A DNA stretch of 13,152 bases, taken from an uncultured Actinomycetes bacterium. GTDB taxonomy: Bacteria; Actinomycetota; Acidimicrobiia; Acidimicrobiales; RAAP-2. Both the position numbers and the translations under genes were made by a program. The stretch lies in NCBI GenBank assembly GCA_903826715.1, contig CAIKFN010000052.1, forward strand, positions 1 to 13,152, in the 5' to 3' direction. Below the pieces are notes generated by a model. The model did no database searches. It saw nothing but the letters and a program-made list of their open reading frames with translations, and had not been told where the DNA came from. This document shows, in pieces, positions 1 to 7,068 of the stretch. Position 1 is the stretch's first letter, and every line of letters begins with the position of its first letter.

Positions 1-636
1 AAGTTCGACATTGAACTTATTGAGTTTGGATCTTCTTACGATGACGCGCAGGCCCATGCACTCGAACTTGCTGGTGCACGGTCTATTCACTACATCTCAC
101 CTTTTAATGACACAAATGTGATGGCGGGGCAGTCAACGGTCTTTGATGAAATGTTGCTGCAAGCACCAGAACTAGAACACATTGTTGTATCAGTTGGCGG
201 TGGAGGACTTATTTCTGGCGTTTTATTGTCAAGAGAAGCCCACCAACGTGGTGACATTTTTGTTACTGGTGTGCAACCAGTTGAAAGTTCTGCGATGTAT
301 TTTGCGTTACGTGGGGTACCAATGTCCGAGGTTGTCCATAGGCCAACAATTGCTGATGGACTCGCGGGTGGAGGTGACGAAGGCGCTGCAACTAATGAAC
401 TTATTGCCAAGCATCAAGTTCCTCTAGTGCTTGTAGAAGAAATTGAAATTCGAAGAGCTGTCCGCGAATCTGTTGAAGCCCATGGCATTGTGCTTGAAGG
501 CTCTGCATCGGCCTCATACGCGGCAATTACGTTGAATCTTGTGGAGGATGTAACGTCACGAATTGGCTTTATTGCTTGCGGCCGGAACATTGCATCAGAC
601 CTGCTAGCCACAATTCTTAATGAACCTTTGAGTTAG
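1..636 (+). CDS. PLP-dependent threonine/serine dehydratase, 3' part
   Basis: The frame is open from base 1 and ends at TAG 634-636, giving 211 visible residues; the start and the N-terminal half, including the PLP lysine, lie outside the window. The family (fold type II PLP enzymes) deaminates threonine or serine to 2-oxobutyrate or pyruvate plus ammonium in the cytoplasm. Visible family marks, in order, are PFNDTNVMAGQ near residue 34, the glycine-rich phosphate-binding loop SVGGGGLISG near residue 64, a VQPVESSAM segment, TIADGLAGG, and a C-terminal IACGRN segment. No ACT domain follows, so this looks like the short catabolic/TdcB-like class rather than long, isoleucine-regulated IlvA. A serine racemase or a more specialised dehydratase is possible. 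The family call is firm; the exact substrate is not. Confidence 0.92.
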   Translation, partial: KFDIELIEFGSSYDDAQAHALELAGARSIHYISPFNDTNVMAGQSTVFDEMLLQAPELEHIVVSVGGGGLISGVLLSREAHQRGDIFVTGVQPVESSAMYFALRGVPMSEVVHRPTIADGLAGGGDEGAATNELIAKHQVPLVLVEEIEIRRAVRESVEAHGIVLEGSASASYAAITLNLVEDVTSRIGFIACGRNIASDLLATILNEPLS

Positions 637-652
637 GCCAAATTTCGCCCAG

Positions 653-658
653 TAGGGT
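653..658 (+). promoter_or_regulatory. Candidate -10 element of a leaderless start (TAGGGT)
   Basis: TAGGGT fits the actinobacterial -10 pattern TANNNT and lies exactly 6 nt before the ATG at 665, so transcription could begin at the start codon. TTGAGT at 628-633 is a possible but badly spaced -35 (19 nt). The AGGG within this element could instead act as a weak ribosome binding site. Confidence 0.35.
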
Positions 659-664
659 AGTTCT

Positions 665-1471
665 ATGGCGTCATCACAGCGGGTTGGAGCTCTAGTACTG
701 GCGGGAGTGGCGTTGGCACTTAGCGTCCTTGGTGTAGTTCTTGCTGCAACTGACTCAAATCCAGGGGGCATTGCTAAAGACGCTTTGGCACTAAATGGGT
801 ATCCGCCAAAAACAGTCGACATGCAGCTCACAATCAGCAGTAATGGCTCCACATCGATTAGTGCTGACGCAAAAATTGACTTTCAAAAGCAATTGATGCA
901 GATATCAATGGACATACCATCTGCGCTTTCTTCAACTCCGGTTCAGATTCTGATTACAAAATCTGAACTCTATGTGGGGTCACAAGGTCTAGCGAGTCTC
1001 GCAGGCAAACCCTGGATTAGTGAATCCTTGGGCACCAGTCCACCGTTCTTCGGTCTTTCGCTCGAGATGACTAAGCCAGACATTGCGTTGATTAGTTCAT
1101 ATCGTCGACTTCTTACGCAGTACAGCGGAGACTTCACGACATATAACTTTGGTCGCGGTATGACACTGCTGCCTCTCGCAAGTGGTCAGATCGAGAAGCC
1201 AGTAACTGGTTCAATGAATTTCAGCATCACTACTGGCAAAGAAGGGGAAGTGACTGCGGCGAACGTCACGTTTAGCTCGCATGTACAGTCCATCTCGGTG
1301 AGCACCAAGATACTTAGCTATAACCAACCAGTTGAGATAACACTTCCAGCCCCAGCTGATGTAGTAACAAATCAGAAGTTGTTAATCAACAGCTTGTGGA
1401 ATGCTCTTCCAGTAGCGGAAATACTTTCTCCAACTAATTTGTTCCAGCCAGCAGGGATTACCGTTAATTAA
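665..1471 (+). CDS. Exported or membrane-anchored protein, LprG/LppX-like layout, unknown function
   Basis: This 268-residue protein has one N-terminal hydrophobic segment (about residues 7-28, ending VLGVVLAAT), which reads as a signal peptide or anchor. There is no lipobox cysteine, so it is not a typical lipoprotein. The rest is polar and rich in alternating beta-type segments (VDMQLTISSNGSTSISADAK; QILITKSELYVG; GKPWISE). The series of a substrate-strand, an 'is it present' strand and a W-containing turn resembles the LppX/LprA/LprF/LprG lipid-carrier fold of actinobacteria. That resemblance is by eye only. Its TAA is followed directly by the ATG of a membrane protein, so the two are probably co-translated and may work together at the envelope. 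No strong Shine-Dalgarno is present. No enzyme motif is visible, and I do not assign a function. Confidence 0.8.
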   Translation: MASSQRVGALVLAGVALALSVLGVVLAATDSNPGGIAKDALALNGYPPKTVDMQLTISSNGSTSISADAKIDFQKQLMQISMDIPSALSSTPVQILITKSELYVGSQGLASLAGKPWISESLGTSPPFFGLSLEMTKPDIALISSYRRLLTQYSGDFTTYNFGRGMTLLPLASGQIEKPVTGSMNFSITTGKEGEVTAANVTFSSHVQSISVSTKILSYNQPVEITLPAPADVVTNQKLLINSLWNALPVAEILSPTNLFQPAGITVN

Positions 1472-2104
1472 ATGATCCCCCATCACGAACCCAGGTGGCC
1501 AGCGGGGCTTGCACTACTCTGCTGCACTGCATTGTACATAGTGCTTCCTGACCGACTCGTTGTGGGGCCGAGGTGGCTGCTTCCAGTCCTTATTATTTTG
1601 CCGCTACTTCCTCTTTCAGCTCGAAAGCACCACCACCCTGATGAGTCTCCATGGGTTCGAAGAACCGTCATTTCACTGCTTGCAATTATTACCATTGCGA
1701 ATGTGGCATCAGTAGGGCTGCTTGTTGACCGCCTGCTAACGAGCAATGTTTCTCAAGGGCGGAGTCTGATTTATTCTGCTGTCGCAATTTGGCTAACAAA
1801 CGTGATTGTCTATGGAATTTGGTTCTGGGAGATAGATGGCGGAGGACCTCACATGCGTGCTGGGGGTGATGTGCCAGTTGATATTCAGTTCCCTCAACTA
1901 GAGAATCCATCGCTGGCCCCAGCTAACTGGCATCCGCGTTTTTACGACTACCTCTATACAGCATTCGCTAATGGAACAAGCTTTGCCCCAGCAGATGCGA
2001 TGCCTTTAACGCTACGAATAAAAGTCCTATTCGCCACAGAATCAATGGTTTCTCTTATTGCAATAACCGTGGTGGCAGCACGAGCAATAAATATTCTTCG
2101 CTAG
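1472..2104 (+). CDS. Five-helix integral membrane protein, DUF1345-like
   Basis: This is a 210-residue protein with hydrophobic segments at about 10-27, 33-50, 65-87, 97-120 and 186-206. A conserved-looking FWEIDGGGP motif (118-126) closes the fourth helix. A loop containing WHPRFYDYLYTAFANGTSF (153-171) leads to PADAMPLT and the last helix. This DYLY..F.NGT.F...D layout is shared with actinobacterial membrane proteins related to DUF1345, whose function is unknown. The ATG abuts the upstream TAA with no intervening base and no visible ribosome binding site, so translation probably depends on the upstream gene. It converges with the FAD oxidoreductase gene, with only 3 bp between the two stop codons and no terminator hairpin there. 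Confidence 0.82.
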   Translation: MIPHHEPRWPAGLALLCCTALYIVLPDRLVVGPRWLLPVLIILPLLPLSARKHHHPDESPWVRRTVISLLAIITIANVASVGLLVDRLLTSNVSQGRSLIYSAVAIWLTNVIVYGIWFWEIDGGGPHMRAGGDVPVDIQFPQLENPSLAPANWHPRFYDYLYTAFANGTSFAPADAMPLTLRIKVLFATESMVSLIAITVVAARAINILR

Positions 2105-2107
2105 CGA

Positions 2108-3487
2108 TCAACCAATGAGTCGATCAAGCAACGAACTTGCCTTACTGGTAAATCCTTTTCGATTTTCAATATGATCTGCACGTTTTGCTAAAGCAAGTCC
2201 AGCGTTAACTCCAACCCACCTAAATGGCTCTAGTTCCCAATTCTTTGATTTGCGCTGTACGAAGGGGAGTCGAGTGAACTCTGTTGTGACATCTGGCTTT
2301 GTAATGAGATCTGCCAAGGCATTTGCGGCAACGTAACTAAGCGTCACTCCGTCGCCTGTGTAACCGCCCGCAGACGCAATGCCACTTTCATAGTCAACAT
2401 GCACCGAAGGCATCAGGTCTCTAGGCATGCCTAGTGGACCTCCCCACTGATGTGTAATTTCACCCTCTAGTGATGGAAATAATTCGCGAAGCGTCTTGCC
2501 AAGTGCGGTGAAAACTTTCTTATTGGAGTCAAACCGCTCTTCAATAGTTGAACCAAAATGATATGGCGATCCTCTGCCACCAAAAGCTATTCGGTTGTCC
2601 TCGGTGCGCTGGCCATAAATTATGAGGTGGCGGTCGTCTGCGAACGTTTCATACTTTGAGAAACCTACTTCGTTCCAGAATTCGTCACTCTGAGGTTCGC
2701 TCGCAATCATTAGAGAATAAATAGGCGCAACTGTTCTTCGTTGACCCGCAAGTGTAGAAGTGAATCCTTCAGTTGCTCGAACAACAAATTCTGCGTGGAT
2801 TGACCCTTGCGGCGTAATGACTTCTGGCTGGTGACCACGATGTCTTGGGATAATTCGCGTGACTGTACTGTCTTCATAGATCTGCACACCCAAGGCTTCG
2901 CAAACGTCACTAAGCCCTCTCACTAGTTTGGCCGGATGAACTCGTGCACAGTGAGGGGAGTAGCTGGCGCCAAGAGATCCACGAACACGCCCTCTCTCGT
3001 TAGCCTGCTCCTTAGTCAGCCACACGAAGTCTGAAGCACTACTGGTAGATGTCAGAACTTCATCTTGTAAACGTTTTGCTTGTACTTCACTTCGCGCAAA
3101 TGTCAGCGTTCCACCTTGACGGAAGTTGGCCAAAATGTTGTCACTCGCTAAAGAGGCTCCAATATCTTTTACTGACTGCTGAAGAACAGTTTGTTGATGC
3201 GTGAGCGAATCAGCACCGTAGTTACGTGAAATTTGATCAGTACTTACTGGAAATAGTGCCGAGACCCATCCACCATTACGTCCAGATGCGCCGAACCCAC
3301 AGACCGTTTTTTCAACTACTGCAATACGGAGGGTCTGATCTCTGCGTTTTAATTCACGAGCTGTCCAGAGCCCCGTGTAGCCACCGCCAACAATGCAGAC
3401 GTCAACATCAATATGTGTGTCCAGTGCACGACGAGTCGTGACAGGACTGGTTAGTTGTGACCACCACAGTGAAGCGGGTGGCAGCAC
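2108..3487 (-). CDS. FAD-dependent amine oxidoreductase, DAO family (PuuB-like)
   Basis: This 459-residue cytoplasmic flavoenzyme belongs to the DAO superfamily. The dinucleotide-binding loop VGGGYTG is at 33-39, an acidic residue ending beta-2 is at E59 (AVVEK), and the GFGASGRNGGW signature is at 64-74. A C-terminal FAD segment GGYTGDGV lies at about 374-381. The FGASGRNGG signature and length match gamma-glutamylputrescine oxidase (PuuB) and related actinobacterial oxidases, which oxidise a primary or secondary amine to an aldehyde and reduce O2. The start is GTG at 3485-3487, overlapping by one base (TAGTG) the stop of the aminotransferase; no good Shine-Dalgarno is visible, so coupling is likely. 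It is the third gene of the regulator-aminotransferase-oxidase operon. No glutamate-putrescine ligase (PuuA) is present in the window, so the true substrate is open. Confidence 0.88.
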   Translation of the reverse strand: MLPPASLWWSQLTSPVTTRRALDTHIDVDVCIVGGGYTGLWTARELKRRDQTLRIAVVEKTVCGFGASGRNGGWVSALFPVSTDQISRNYGADSLTHQQTVLQQSVKDIGASLASDNILANFRQGGTLTFARSEVQAKRLQDEVLTSTSSASDFVWLTKEQANERGRVRGSLGASYSPHCARVHPAKLVRGLSDVCEALGVQIYEDSTVTRIIPRHRGHQPEVITPQGSIHAEFVVRATEGFTSTLAGQRRTVAPIYSLMIASEPQSDEFWNEVGFSKYETFADDRHLIIYGQRTEDNRIAFGGRGSPYHFGSTIEERFDSNKKVFTALGKTLRELFPSLEGEITHQWGGPLGMPRDLMPSVHVDYESGIASAGGYTGDGVTLSYVAANALADLITKPDVTTEFTRLPFVQRKSKNWELEPFRWVGVNAGLALAKRADHIENRKGFTSKASSLLDRLIG

Positions 3488-4905
3488 TAGAGAAGTTTGG
3501 TAGCTCCGGTGAAGACCTCACGAAGGGTACCGACCATCCAGTCGATGTCTGCACGTGTGGAAATCAGTGGAGGAGCGAGCTGAACTACTGGATCGCCTCG
3601 GTCATCAGAGCGACATATGAGTCCGCGACGGAACATTTCGGGTGAAATGAATCCACGTAACAGGCGTTCTGCTTCTTCACCTTGCCACGTTTCTTTCGTT
3701 TCTTGGTCCTTCACGAGTTCTACTCCCCAGAAGTAACCAGCACCTCGAACGTCACCAACAATCGGAATGTCCTTAAGCGCACTAAGCGACTCACGGAAGT
3801 ATTCTTCGTTCGCCTGAACATTACCGAGTACGTTTTCACGCTCGATAATGCCAATTGACGTCAGGGCCATTGCGGCGCTGAGTGGGTGTCCGGCCCAGGT
3901 GAAGCCGTGGATAAATGATGTGTCATCGTGCTGGAATATTTCAGCAATGCGGTCTGAAACAATCATGGCACCCATTGGGGCGTACCCAGCAGTGATTCCC
4001 TTGGCACAGGTAATGATGTCTGGAACGTAGTCATACTTCTGGCCACCGAACCATGTGCCAATGCGACCGAACGCACAAATTACTTCGTCCGTTACGAGGA
4101 GAACTCCGTACTTGTCACAGATGCGACGTACTTCCTTGAAGTAACTCTGTGGTGGTGCGAAGCATCCGCCAGCATTTTGTACTGGCTCTAGGAAAACTGC
4201 GGCAATCGTTTCTGCACCCTCACGAAGGATTGCTTCTTCGATTTGCTGTGCCGACCACAGTCCGTACGCCTCAAAGTCATCTGCGTGCTCAGTAGCACGG
4301 TAAAAGTTTACGGCCGGAACCTTTACAGCTCCTGGAACGAGAGGTTCGAAAGGCTTGCGGTAGCTCTCGAGTGAAGTGATTGTTAATGCGCCAAGCGTTG
4401 TTCCGTGATAGGCAACATCACGACTGATGACCTTGTAGCGGTTCGTATCACCACGAAGGCGGTGATACTGACGAGCGAGTTTCCAAGCGCTTTCGTTAGC
4501 TTCGCCTCCACCAGTTGTGAAAAACACTCGGTTGAGGTCTCCAGGAGCCAAGCTCGCGAGCTTCTCAGCAAGCTCAATTGCTTTGGGGTGTGCATACGTC
4601 CACACCGGGAAGAACGTCATTTCTTTTACTGAGTTCGCTGCAGCTTCTGCAAACTCCGGTCGTCCGTGGCCAAGCATGTTTGTATAAAGGCCAGAGATCC
4701 CGTCAAAATACTTCTTACCGTTCGCGTCAAAGACGTGTACACCTTCTCCACGAACCATAACTGGAACTTCGTTAGTCTCCGAGTAGGAACCCATTCGCGA
4801 CATGTGTAACCACAAGTTGCGACGTGCTCGCTCGGAGTAGGTATGGCTTGGTTCTTCTGAACTCGAAACGGCCATGCCGTCCGAGTAAATTTCATTGATT
4901 GTCAT
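3487..4905 (-). CDS. Class III (omega) aminotransferase, diamine/putrescine type
   Basis: This 472-residue PLP enzyme transfers a terminal amino group from a substrate such as putrescine, GABA or beta-alanine to pyruvate or another oxo acid. In this numbering, visible marks are the phosphate-binding TTGGGEANE (about 130-138), the AYHG segment (165-168), D273 in VTDEVICAFGR, which contacts the PLP pyridine nitrogen, and the Schiff-base lysine K302 in CAKGITAGY. VICAFGRIGTWFG is close to the SpuC-type putrescine-pyruvate aminotransferases. I chose the ATG at 4903-4905: it forms an ATGA overlap with the regulator stop and has GGGGGAC just upstream. A longer start at 4917 (four extra residues, MGDK) lacks a ribosome binding site. 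Neighbours (Lrp regulator, FAD amine oxidase, aminobutyraldehyde dehydrogenase, permease) support amine catabolism. The exact donor and acceptor are inferred. Confidence 0.9.
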   Translation of the reverse strand: MTINEIYSDGMAVSSSEEPSHTYSERARRNLWLHMSRMGSYSETNEVPVMVRGEGVHVFDANGKKYFDGISGLYTNMLGHGRPEFAEAAANSVKEMTFFPVWTYAHPKAIELAEKLASLAPGDLNRVFFTTGGGEANESAWKLARQYHRLRGDTNRYKVISRDVAYHGTTLGALTITSLESYRKPFEPLVPGAVKVPAVNFYRATEHADDFEAYGLWSAQQIEEAILREGAETIAAVFLEPVQNAGGCFAPPQSYFKEVRRICDKYGVLLVTDEVICAFGRIGTWFGGQKYDYVPDIITCAKGITAGYAPMGAMIVSDRIAEIFQHDDTSFIHGFTWAGHPLSAAMALTSIGIIERENVLGNVQANEEYFRESLSALKDIPIVGDVRGAGYFWGVELVKDQETKETWQGEEAERLLRGFISPEMFRRGLICRSDDRGDPVVQLAPPLISTRADIDWMVGTLREVFTGATKLL

Positions 4906-5420
4906 TTTGTCCCCCATGCGTAGGTCTGCTTTGAAAGCTTCAAATACAGAAATGTTTCAACTTCGGTCACACCCGGAATGCTTCGGATGGAGTCGTTGAG
5001 AAGTTGTACCAGCGCGGCGTCATCTACTGCAATGACTTCGGCGATGATGTCGAAGCTACCGGCGGTCATAACCACGTAGTTTGCTTCTTCGATTGCTGCG
5101 ACTTGATCTGCGACTTTTCGAACGTCACCGTGGACACGGATGCCCACGAGCGCTTCACGGCCGTACCCCATCTGAAGCGGGTCAGTGATTGCCACGATCT
5201 GCATGACACCTGAGTCTTTGAGGCGCTGCACGCGACGGCGAACTGCGGCTTCAGAAAGGCCAACGTCTTCGGCGATTGCCCCGTAGGCTCTGCGACCGTC
5301 ACGCTGGAGGTGGGCAATAATTTGACGGTCAACCATGTCCAGCGCGCTGGTAGTTGAGATGAGCTCTAGGTTCGCTATCTCTGGTGTCTTTTGCTGCTGT
5401 TGGTTTGGTTTGGCTGACAT
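4902..5420 (-). CDS. Lrp/AsnC family transcriptional regulator
   Basis: This 172-residue protein has an N-terminal winged helix-turn-helix (about 27-75: LDMVDRQIIAHLQRDGRRAY, then EDVGLSEAAVRRRVQRLKDSG) and a C-terminal RAM effector/oligomerisation domain (about 88-160). The order and length match one-domain-pair Lrp/AsnC proteins, which form dimers to octamers and respond to amino acids or amines. A polar 28-residue tail with four consecutive glutamines precedes the usual start; AGGTGA placed 6 nt before the ATG supports this long start over M29. It is first in the leftward operon and divergent from the aldehyde dehydrogenase, the usual position of a local regulator controlling itself and the opposite arm. 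The effector is unknown; an amine, GABA or alanine would fit. Confidence 0.93.
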   Translation of the reverse strand: MSAKPNQQQQKTPEIANLELISTTSALDMVDRQIIAHLQRDGRRAYGAIAEDVGLSEAAVRRRVQRLKDSGVMQIVAITDPLQMGYGREALVGIRVHGDVRKVADQVAAIEEANYVVMTAGSFDIIAEVIAVDDAALVQLLNDSIRSIPGVTEVETFLYLKLSKQTYAWGTK

Positions 5421-5469
5421 TGGGTATCACCTAGTTTCGGGACTAAAGCCCTCAACTGCGGATAGGGAC

Positions 5470-5475
5470 AGTATA
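5470..5475 (-). promoter_or_regulatory. Candidate -10 element for the regulator operon (TATACT)
   Basis: Read leftward, the hexamer is TATACT, five of six matches to TATAAT. It would place the transcription start about 43 nt before the regulator ATG, leaving room for the AGGTGA ribosome binding site. No good -35 is found at 16-18 nt; TTGACG at 5500-5505 is 24 nt away, which is too far for a standard promoter. Confidence 0.5.
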
Positions 5476-5489
5476 GCGTGCTTTCACGC
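5476..5489. repeat. Inverted repeat, operator candidate
   Basis: GCGTG-CTTT-CACGC is a perfect 5-bp inverted repeat with a 4-nt centre. It directly abuts the TATACT -10 and fills the spacer of the leftward promoter, where a bound protein would block RNA polymerase. An autoregulatory site for the adjacent Lrp-type protein is the simplest reading; this is inferred from position only. Confidence 0.45.
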
Positions 5490-5597
5490 CGATATGAGTC
5501 GTCAAATGCCCATCAGGGGACTAATTACAACATCCAGTGTTTGCATAGGGTTTGGCTATCTGGCAGAGTGGAAGAACATACATAGTCGTAGCAATCA

Positions 5598-5604
5598 AGG
5601 GGAA
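5598..5604 (+). promoter_or_regulatory. Ribosome binding site of the aldehyde dehydrogenase
   Basis: AAGGGGA lies 5 nt before the ATG at 5610 and fixes that start. Confidence 0.7.
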
Positions 5605-5609
5605 AGACA

Positions 5610-7037
5610 ATGCGTCGTTTAGCGAACTTTATTAATGGGGAATTCGTAGCACCAAAGAGTGGAAAATATGTCGAGCTCATCAGCCCAGTCACTTCGAAGC
5701 CTTTCGCAGAGATGCCAGTATCAGATGCAGCTGATGTTGATGCGGCATTCGCATCAGCAAGCGTCGCATTCCAGTCATGGAAGAGAACAACCCCTTCGCA
5801 GCGCAGTTTGATGCTTCTGAAGATTGCTGACATCTTGGAAGCGAATGCTGAAAAACTTGTAGCGGTAGAGGCAGAGAACTGCGGAAAAATTATTGCGGTA
5901 ACCATGAGCGAAGAAATTCCTCCGATGGTTGACCAAATTCGTTTCTTTGCCAGTGCTGCTCGTTTGCTAGAAGGTCGCTCGGCAGGTGAGTACATGTCAG
6001 GCATGACCAGTTACATTCGCCGCGAACCAGTTGGTGTGTGTGCTGCGGTGACACCTTGGAATTATCCGCTGATGATGGCTGTATGGAAGTGGGCACCAGC
6101 ACTAGCTGCTGGTAACACAATGGTTCTAAAACCAAGTGACACCACTCCAGCCTCAACACTGCTCATGGCAGAACTAATGGCTCAAGTATTACCACCGGGA
6201 GTTCTTAACATTGTTTGCGGAGACCGCAACACAGGACGACTACTTGCTGAACATCACGTGCCTGCAATGGTTTCAATAACTGGATCTGTTGGTGCAGGTA
6301 TGCAAGTTGCGGAGTCTGCATCAAAGACACTTAAGCGTGTGCACCTCGAACTTGGTGGGAAAGCACCAGTAATTGTTTTTGATGATGCTGACATTGCAAA
6401 CGCTGCAGAGAACATTGCAATTGCTGGATTCTTTAACTCGGGACAAGACTGCACCGCCGCTACTCGCGTGCTTGTCGCACCGAAGGCGTACGCAAACTTT
6501 GTTGACGCGATTGCCGAACAGGCAAAGAACATGGTGCTTGGATCTCCTGAAAACGAAGATGCATTCCTAGGACCAGTTAATAACATCAATCAGTTTGAGC
6601 GTGTTACTGGCTTTATTGGTCGAGCACCTAAGCACTCGAGCATCGCTGCTGGCGGCGTGCGTGTAGGAGATGCGGGGTACTTCATTTCTCCAACCATTGT
6701 TGCTGACATGCAGCAAAATGACGAAATGATTCAAAACGAAATCTTTGGACCAGTAATCACTGTTCAAAAGTTCAGCGATGAAGCTGAGGCGCTGACCTGG
6801 GCCAATGGCGTTGACTACGGCCTCGCATCTTCAGTGTGGACGCAAGATCACGGTCGTGCCATGCGCTTTACCCGTGACCTGGACTTTGGCTGCGTATGGG
6901 TCAACACACACATCCCAATGGTTGCTGAAATGCCACACGGTGGCTTCAAGAAGTCTGGTTACGGCAAGGACCTCTCGGTGTATGGATTTGAGGACTACAC
7001 CCGCATCAAGCATGTAATGCACAATCTGCAGGACTAA
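5610..7037 (+). CDS. patD: Gamma-aminobutyraldehyde dehydrogenase (PatD/YdcW type)
   Basis: This 475-residue NAD(P)-dependent aldehyde dehydrogenase is the same length as E. coli YdcW/PatD (474 by memory). The catalytic cysteine is C281 in FFNSGQDCTAATR, the general base is E247 in HLELGGKAPV, and the oxyanion asparagine is N151 in TPWNYPL. The cofactor-binding lysine is K174 in VLKPSDT, and the Rossmann turn is SITGSVGAG (222-230). The NSGQDCTAA and RREPVGV contexts are typical of the aminobutyraldehyde branch, which oxidises 4-aminobutanal (1-pyrroline) to GABA after putrescine deamination. It is the first gene of the rightward group, divergent from the aminotransferase operon, and 31 bp before the permease. 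Other omega-aminoaldehydes are possible substrates. No GABA aminotransferase or succinate semialdehyde dehydrogenase is in the window. Confidence 0.9.
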   Translation: MRRLANFINGEFVAPKSGKYVELISPVTSKPFAEMPVSDAADVDAAFASASVAFQSWKRTTPSQRSLMLLKIADILEANAEKLVAVEAENCGKIIAVTMSEEIPPMVDQIRFFASAARLLEGRSAGEYMSGMTSYIRREPVGVCAAVTPWNYPLMMAVWKWAPALAAGNTMVLKPSDTTPASTLLMAELMAQVLPPGVLNIVCGDRNTGRLLAEHHVPAMVSITGSVGAGMQVAESASKTLKRVHLELGGKAPVIVFDDADIANAAENIAIAGFFNSGQDCTAATRVLVAPKAYANFVDAIAEQAKNMVLGSPENEDAFLGPVNNINQFERVTGFIGRAPKHSSIAAGGVRVGDAGYFISPTIVADMQQNDEMIQNEIFGPVITVQKFSDEAEALTWANGVDYGLASSVWTQDHGRAMRFTRDLDFGCVWVNTHIPMVAEMPHGGFKKSGYGKDLSVYGFEDYTRIKHVMHNLQD

Positions 7038-7068
7038 GCAATACTTCACTAAGAGAAACGGTTGGACT

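Larger units (their letters stand above)
5421..5609. promoter_or_regulatory. Divergent control region between regulator and aldehyde dehydrogenase
   Basis: This 189-bp gap is the longest non-coding stretch in the window and must contain the promoters of both arms of the amine locus. It holds a good leftward -10 (5470-5475), a perfect inverted repeat (5476-5489), a weak rightward -10 candidate TAGGGT (5546-5551), and ribosome binding sites for both flanking genes. I see no small open reading frame or terminator in it. Confidence 0.8.

Noticed and set aside
5439..5451. GGG-N7-CCC hairpin in the regulator leader
   Set aside because: Only three pairs; no further pairing or attenuator layout.
5500..5505. 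TTGACG as the -35 of the leftward regulator promoter
   Set aside because: It is 24 nt from TATACT, beyond even MerR-type spacing.
5525..6004. 159-codon open frame antisense to the aldehyde dehydrogenase
   Set aside because: It has no family pattern, overlaps a strong gene fully, and reflects the codon bias of the opposite strand.
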